This document shows, piece after piece, positions 59,337 to 64,000 of a stretch of DNA of 64,000 bases. This DNA is from JBBQYD01 sp942493075 (lineage in GTDB: Bacteria > Verrucomicrobiota > Verrucomicrobiia > Limisphaerales > UBA8199). Within the stretch, counting starts at the first letter, position 1. The number at the start of each line of letters is the position of its first letter. The DNA lies in assembly GCA_942493075.1 (NCBI GenBank), contig OW818681.1:5270001-5334000 (forward strand). Reading direction: 5' to 3'. The position numbers were made by a program, and so were the translations under genes. Below the pieces are notes generated by a model, which had not been told where the DNA came from, made no database searches, and saw nothing but the letters and a program-made list of their open reading frames with translations.

Positions 59337-60071
59337 ATGATCTACATTAACCCTGGCCATCTTTGGGGTGATTTTCTTCGGCGCCGCAGGGCTTTTACCT
59401 TGATCGAATTGCTCGTTGTTATTGCCATTATTGCAATCCTGGCGGCGATGCTTCTCCCCACCCTGTCCAGCGCCAAGGAACGAGGTAAGCGCACGGCCTG
59501 TCTGAGCAACATGCGCCAAGCCATTCTTTCCGTTCATATGTATGGGAATGATGCGAACGATTTTGTTCCCAGCGGGCGGGATAACAATGGGAATTGGCAT
59601 TCCATCCGAATCTCGAGTGCCAGTTACACCAACCTGATAAAGTATACTGGCAACATAAAGATCATGGATTGCCCTAATTATAGCTTTGGAACGCAGATAC
59701 GTTACGTCGGGGATTGGGGATACTTGGTTGGATACAATTATTTGGGTGACGCCAATCAGACCGGCTGGAACAAGAACGCGACGAATTACTGGCATTCGCC
59801 CCGAAAGCTGAGCGAATCAGGCACCAATTTCATCCTGGCCGACGCCAATCATTGGGGTGATAATCTGGTAATGGCGCCGCACGGCAAGAGCGGACCATGC
59901 AACAGCGGCGGCGCAACGTTCAGACGAAGGACTGGGAACGAAACCCCCATGACGCTCGGTGCGGCGGGAGGCAACGTGGGTCGTCTGGACGGCTCGGTTC
60001 AATGGCGTTCCCTCAAACAGATGATGACCCGCCAAGCCTCCTCCTATACTCTTTACTGGGGCCTTTGGTAA
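59337..60071 (+). CDS. Prepilin-type pseudopilin-like protein (DUF1559-like)
   Basis: 244 aa. RRRRAFTLIELLVVIAII cleavage and membrane segment at about 15-32, and GRLDGSVQW near the end. Export by a type II-like system and processing by a prepilin peptidase are expected. Similar to cassette 12 gene in its leader (RRAFTLIELLVVIAI versus WGFTLTELLVVIAI). Confidence 0.85.
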   Translation: MIYINPGHLWGDFLRRRRAFTLIELLVVIAIIAILAAMLLPTLSSAKERGKRTACLSNMRQAILSVHMYGNDANDFVPSGRDNNGNWHSIRISSASYTNLIKYTGNIKIMDCPNYSFGTQIRYVGDWGYLVGYNYLGDANQTGWNKNATNYWHSPRKLSESGTNFILADANHWGDNLVMAPHGKSGPCNSGGATFRRRTGNETPMTLGAAGGNVGRLDGSVQWRSLKQMMTRQASSYTLYWGLW

Positions 60072-60082
60072 TTGCCGACTGA

Positions 60083-60439
60083 TTAGTCACCGCGATACAC
60101 ACACCTCGCGGTGCAGGTTTCTGCTACGACCACCTCTGTGAGCAACGGAAGCGTGGGCTTGAGCCGTTGCCAAATCCAGACCGCAACGTTCTCACTCGTG
60201 GGATTCTCCAACCCGGGCACTTCGTTCAGATAATAATGATCGAGCTGCTCCCATAGCGGACGAAACGCCTTCGTCATATCCGCGTAATCCATGACCCAGC
60301 CGAGCTCTGGGTCTAAATTACCCTGCACGACGATTTCCACCTGAAAGCTGTGCCCGTGCAGGCGGCGACATTTGTGGTTCTCCGGCAAGCGTGGCAGCAA
60401 ATGTGCCGCTTCAAATTGAAAGGTCTTTCTCAGTTCCAT
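60083..60439 (-). CDS. queD: 6-carboxy-tetrahydropterin synthase (QueD)
   Basis: 118 aa. Zinc-binding His residues in FEAAHLLPRL and RRLHGHSFQVEI, and the EQLDHYYLNEV and TSENVAVWIW segments. Second step of preQ0/queuosine synthesis from GTP. Third gene of a minus-strand operon with luxE- and luxC-like genes: only one base separates the luxC stop from its start. Confidence 0.92.
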   Translation of the reverse strand: MELRKTFQFEAAHLLPRLPENHKCRRLHGHSFQVEIVVQGNLDPELGWVMDYADMTKAFRPLWEQLDHYYLNEVPGLENPTSENVAVWIWQRLKPTLPLLTEVVVAETCTARCVYRGD

Positions 60440-60440
60440 G

Positions 60441-61814
60441 TTAGGTTTCCAAATCGGTCCAAAGCAGAAGGTCGCCTAGCGCGGGGCGGCCATCGTGTCG
60501 CCACGCCAAAGCGGGGCGCTGCATGCGGCCTAAAGGACAAACACGAGCAGCACCCCAGCGGGCCAATTCACGAGCATGCTCCTGCGCAGTCTCCGGCGGG
60601 ACAGCCAAACCCACCGTGGAAACCTTGCCCCGAACCGCGTCGGCTTGCTGTAACGCGTCCTCCAGGTCTTTCACCGTTTTCACGTAAATGAACCGGTGGA
60701 GGCACGAGAATTGAAAGCGCGGATCAGCCTCCCAAACCACGGTCCAGGCTGTCGATCCCGGGCTGCACCACACCCGGGTATCTTCTGATGCAGAAGCCCT
60801 GAGCTGATAGATGGAGCGGCGTGATGCAATGGCGGCAGAGATCTCCACCGGAACCGGTCCGCGTGGCTCACTCAACTCGCGCTCAGACAATTCGTCTGCG
60901 AGCAAGCTGGCAAAGCCCGCCGGCGGGATGATGGCTCCATCCTGCACATAGATCACGTGTGGGGAGAGGCAGCCAAGTTGGTTCCACGCGGAAACATCGG
61001 CTGCAGCCAGTTTGGCGGTTTGTGTGGCCATCCCCCCGCCGAGCATGCCCGCGCTTACATAGGCAAAGCTAACTTTGTGGCCATACCCGAGCATGCGCCG
61101 ACTGGGCGGCACGCGCAGAGCAACGTCACGCAGAGTCTCATCAGTGCCGGTGGCCGTGATCAGTTCGGCCTCTGCGAACAAGGCGTCTTCAAGCAACTTG
61201 CTGCCACCACGCCATTCGGCCAGCTCAAGGCAAGCCCCCAGCTTCGGCTCAATCTGATAAACCGAATGGGCAAAGAGCCGAGGCAAAAGCGACGCCCCAG
61301 AAGCGCATTTTACGAACTGTGCGGAGCGCGTCAGAAATCCCAACACCATGCTCATGATCGTCGGGTTCGGCAAATTGCCAGCAGTGATGTGCGCGACGAG
61401 TTCCGCTCCTCGCGCATGAGCTGTGCGCCCGTGCCTATGCTCTCCCGAATCGGCTGCAAACTTGTCCAGGCGATGGGGGTGTCCCAACTCTTGCCCCAGC
61501 AAAGCTTCGAAATGGGAGGTTGTGAATTCCGCAAATAATGAATCGAGCCCGCGCGCGATGGTCTCACGCGAAAAACCCATGGCGGCAGGCCCATGATGCA
61601 GCGCCAGTTTCCGAAAGTGGCTATTCGGATCGCGCCACTCGCTGCCAACCCGCGTCAGCACTTCAACGAGGCTGGCCGTAGAACGATGCACCAGGAACCT
61701 CTCCCGGTTGTGCTTGAGGGTGCGACACGCCTCCGTGACGATCGAATGGGTCAGTTCGGCTTCAGCGGGCATGTCCGCCAGGAAGTAGTTGGGGAGATTA
61801 AGATCCATGGGCAT
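60441..61814 (-). CDS. Acyl-CoA reductase, LuxC family
   Basis: 457 aa. LuxC-type fold with a nucleotide-binding VAHITAGNLPNPTIMSMVLGF (about 140-160) and a candidate active-site Cys in RVWCSPGSTAW. LuxC reduces activated acyl groups to aldehydes. Lies three bases after the luxE-like gene, so translated together. No luxAB lies in the window, so light production is unlikely; lipid or cofactor metabolism is more probable. Confidence 0.85.
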   Translation of the reverse strand: MPMDLNLPNYFLADMPAEAELTHSIVTEACRTLKHNRERFLVHRSTASLVEVLTRVGSEWRDPNSHFRKLALHHGPAAMGFSRETIARGLDSLFAEFTTSHFEALLGQELGHPHRLDKFAADSGEHRHGRTAHARGAELVAHITAGNLPNPTIMSMVLGFLTRSAQFVKCASGASLLPRLFAHSVYQIEPKLGACLELAEWRGGSKLLEDALFAEAELITATGTDETLRDVALRVPPSRRMLGYGHKVSFAYVSAGMLGGGMATQTAKLAAADVSAWNQLGCLSPHVIYVQDGAIIPPAGFASLLADELSERELSEPRGPVPVEISAAIASRRSIYQLRASASEDTRVWCSPGSTAWTVVWEADPRFQFSCLHRFIYVKTVKDLEDALQQADAVRGKVSTVGLAVPPETAQEHARELARWGAARVCPLGRMQRPALAWRHDGRPALGDLLLWTDLET

Positions 61815-61817
61815 TCC

Positions 61818-62930
61818 TTAGATTGCCAGCAGCGAACAGCCACGGGCTTCCGCCAGCGCCGCGCGCCCCACCAGCTCACATCCCAAATTTCGGCGGATGC
61901 CCAGATCCTCGGTTTGCACCGCCATCGTGGAAAACACATTAGCCAAGTCGTAAACCTGGATCAGCCCGCGCTCCCCGCTTTCGACTTCCATGCCGGTTTC
62001 TGGTGAGACCACCCGCGCTCGCGCCCAAGGGGGGAATTGGAATCCCGTGGATTGCGCGTCACCTGCTGCTCTGTCGTAACCCTGGGAACTCAACTCAGCC
62101 ATACCGTACTCACAAACGATGTGCGACGCGCCGAGCCCCAGGTAATGGCTGAGGAGCCGGTGCAATTCCTGTTTTGCCAGGGTGCGAGATCTGCCTTTGT
62201 AACCTCCGGTTTCCATCACGCGCGAACCGGCCGGGAGGAATAGCCGTTTTCCAATCGCGGCCAAGCCATCCAACAGATGCACAAACATGAATGCGGTTCC
62301 CAGGATCAAAACCGGTTGCTGCCGCTGGATAGATTCCTCCAGAAAGGCCACCGCTGCATCGAACTCCAACTCCCAACCGCCAGTGGCGTCAAGCCGCCCA
62401 GCAAACTGAGTTCGTTGCGGACCTGAGTTTCGTCCCACCGTGTCGAACATGTGGGCCAGGGATGAGTGCGGCGCAAGCTGATGCGTCGGAGCCAGGGCCA
62501 AAAGTGAAAAGTCCCGGGTCAATCCGCACAACAGGTGCCGGGAAAACCAGGGCCACAGCGAAGCTTCGTAAATCGCCAAAGAGACAGGCGAATGGAAATG
62601 GCGGCTGGTATTGCGCAGGGTCGTCCCGCTGGACCGGAAAACCGTCACCCGTTCGTTAGGTGGCAGTGCGGTAACGTCCATTTCCTTGAAAGCCTCCGTG
62701 GGCAATGCCGGGATCTGGGACCAATCTGTGACAGACGCTGGTTTCATTCCGCGGGATAGCGCCCACTGACGCACCACGGGATTATGCTGATACTGAAGGG
62801 AGAACAACTCCAAGGCGAGTTGGTTGAATCCCTGCGCTCGCAGATCTGGAGCCCCTTCGAGAGAAGCTGAACGGTGCATGAACGCCTTAAGGCGTTCGAC
62901 AAATGAATGAAATGTGGCTGTCTGTTCCAT
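61818..62930 (-). CDS. LuxE-family acyl-protein synthetase
   Basis: 370 aa. ANL-type activation motif VFRSSGTTLRNTSRHF (about 108-123) and SHYLGLGASHIVCEYGMAELSSQGYD as in LuxE proteins. It activates a fatty acid as acyl-AMP and passes it to LuxC. First gene of the luxE-luxC-queD operon. Confidence 0.85.
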   Translation of the reverse strand: MEQTATFHSFVERLKAFMHRSASLEGAPDLRAQGFNQLALELFSLQYQHNPVVRQWALSRGMKPASVTDWSQIPALPTEAFKEMDVTALPPNERVTVFRSSGTTLRNTSRHFHSPVSLAIYEASLWPWFSRHLLCGLTRDFSLLALAPTHQLAPHSSLAHMFDTVGRNSGPQRTQFAGRLDATGGWELEFDAAVAFLEESIQRQQPVLILGTAFMFVHLLDGLAAIGKRLFLPAGSRVMETGGYKGRSRTLAKQELHRLLSHYLGLGASHIVCEYGMAELSSQGYDRAAGDAQSTGFQFPPWARARVVSPETGMEVESGERGLIQVYDLANVFSTMAVQTEDLGIRRNLGCELVGRAALAEARGCSLLAI

Positions 62931-63139
62931 GCGGTTTTGATTCGACCGGGTTGGTTATCCGCCACAACCCGAGACTATTTATACAGTGATAAACCGCCTG
63001 GATCAATGCTCGAAAGAGGGCCTTTCTGAATCAGCCCCCTTGCTCACCACCTGAGTGCCACCCGTCTACGCCGCCTACGCCACTTTGCGGAGATCGCGCT
63101 TGGCACTGGGGGTTGGTTTTGGTTAGCTCAGTGAACCGC

Positions 63140-64000
63140 ATGATTAGAATGCTCGTAATTGTGGCCTGTGTTGTGTGCGTTTGCCTCCCTAAAGTGGCAA
63201 AAGCGCAGGCGCCGACCGCCTGGGAGATCCGTCCCTTGAAGGAGGGACAGGGGTTCGTTCAGTATGAGTTCGGGTCCAAGCGCTTTGCCGCCCAGGGGGG
63301 TGCGGTGATTCGCTGGGGCGATGCCATCCTTTCAGCGGATACTATCTCGGCTGACGAGGCTTCCGGCGAAGTCATGGCCCAGGGCAAGGTGCGGATCCAA
63401 CAGGGCGACATGATATGGGCGGGGGACCAGGTGCGTTACAACTTCCGCACACGCCAGATTATTGCCGAACAGTTTCGCGCCGGAAAATCCCCTGTTTACG
63501 TGGCAGGGTATTCGGTCAGTGCTGATGTGAGCAACCAGGTCTATACCGCCACGAACGCCTTGGTGACTGCCGATGACGTGGAGAATCCACTGCTGAAAAT
63601 CCGGGCCAGTTATATCAAGATCCTGCCTGGAGACAAAGTCGTGGCACGGAATGCAACGGTCTACGCCGGGGATGTGCCTGTGTTCTTCTTTCCCTACTAT
63701 TCGCGGAGTCTGTCTGGCTCGGGCAATCACTTCAGTTTTCTGCCGGGTTACCGCAGCCGGTTCGGGCCTTTCCTGCTGACCACCTACGACTGGGCAATGA
63801 ACAAGCAGGTAGATGGCGATCTTCAACTGGATTGGCGGCAGGAACGTGGCGTGGGACTCGGACCTGATGTGAATTTACATATGGGCCGCTGGGGTGAGGC
63901 ATCCTTTGGAGGCTATTACGCGAGAGACGAGAAACCCGAGGTGGACCGTTTATTTGGGGAGCAGGCTCCGGCCGATCGGAAGCGGGTTTGGCTCGATTAT
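63140..64000 (+). CDS. lptD: LPS-assembly protein LptD, 5' part (runs off window)
   Basis: First 287 codons. Start ATG at 63140 (GTG at 63131 is also in frame). Signal peptide (LVIVACVVCVCLPKVAKA), then the OstA N-terminal domain (LSADTISADEASGEVMAQGKVRIQQGD, NATVYAGDVPVFFFPYYSRS) and the first barrel strands (FLLTTYDWAMNKQVDGDLQLDWRQERG). Divergent from luxE. LptE is at 33681. Confidence 0.88.
   Translation, partial: MIRMLVIVACVVCVCLPKVAKAQAPTAWEIRPLKEGQGFVQYEFGSKRFAAQGGAVIRWGDAILSADTISADEASGEVMAQGKVRIQQGDMIWAGDQVRYNFRTRQIIAEQFRAGKSPVYVAGYSVSADVSNQVYTATNALVTADDVENPLLKIRASYIKILPGDKVVARNATVYAGDVPVFFFPYYSRSLSGSGNHFSFLPGYRSRFGPFLLTTYDWAMNKQVDGDLQLDWRQERGVGLGPDVNLHMGRWGEASFGGYYARDEKPEVDRLFGEQAPADRKRVWLDY

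Overview
The window looks like a chromosome segment from a Gram-negative, GC-rich bacterium, most likely of the Verrucomicrobiota (Pedosphaera/Limisphaerales type). Pointers are the outer-membrane biogenesis genes (BamD-like, LptE, the start of LptD), two zinc-ribbon Ser/Thr kinases, VTC and AIM24 proteins, prepilin-type proteins with the FTLxELLVVIAI leader, and a LuxE/LuxC pair. The lineage is inferred from gene content, not proven.

Layout. 0-10 kb: housekeeping genes on the minus strand (VTC protein, Ser/Thr kinase, hpt, dUTPase-like, symporter, UreF-like) with a higBA toxin-antitoxin pair whose antitoxin carries a zinc-peptidase domain. 10.1-22.2 kb: an accessory island. It starts with an intact tRNA-Gly(CCC), a catalytic-domain-less integrase-like gene and a detached 3' end of a tRNA-Arg gene (an att-like scar). 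It continues with a WYL regulator, a small PD-(D/E)XK-like protein, a 77-aa protein, a complete Wadjet operon (jetA-jetB-jetC-jetD, every junction a 4-base overlap), then a GAF/HATPase sensor and a receiver protein. 22.8-42.9 kb: ordinary chromosome with a GC-rich glycosidase-like gene, a second kinase, lactate dehydrogenase, DUF72, thioredoxin-like, PAS, bamD-lptE, a lipoprotein operon (LpoB, COG3014, YcfL), lytic transglycosylase, a DUF374 acyltransferase, ruvA and ruvC.

43.3-58.0 kb: a chromosomal integron. Next to ruvC lies a 242-bp module holding the first 45 codons of an integron integrase (minus strand) and an attI-like site. A rightward array of gene cassettes follows, each with one small plus-strand gene and an attC site of 84-126 bp, most exactly 93 bp. 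I count 29 cassette genes. The 242-bp intI-attI module recurs at 53.82 kb inside the array, truncated at exactly the same integrase codon, and one 441-bp cassette is present twice with boundaries exactly at the G/TT recombination points. No complete integrase lies in the window. Cassette products are mostly unknown, but include a bacteriocin-immunity-like protein, a SUKH (SMI1/KNR4) protein, DUF4288- and DUF3806-like proteins, a PD-(D/E)XK endonuclease-like protein, a 4-fold repeat protein, a pseudopilin, and several lipoproteins and membrane proteins. This looks like a reservoir of immunity and surface genes.

58.0-64 kb: a frameshifted gene fragment, a non-coding stretch with a 27-bp perfect inverted repeat, a pseudopilin-like gene, a luxE-luxC-queD operon on the minus strand, and the 5' part of lptD running off the window.
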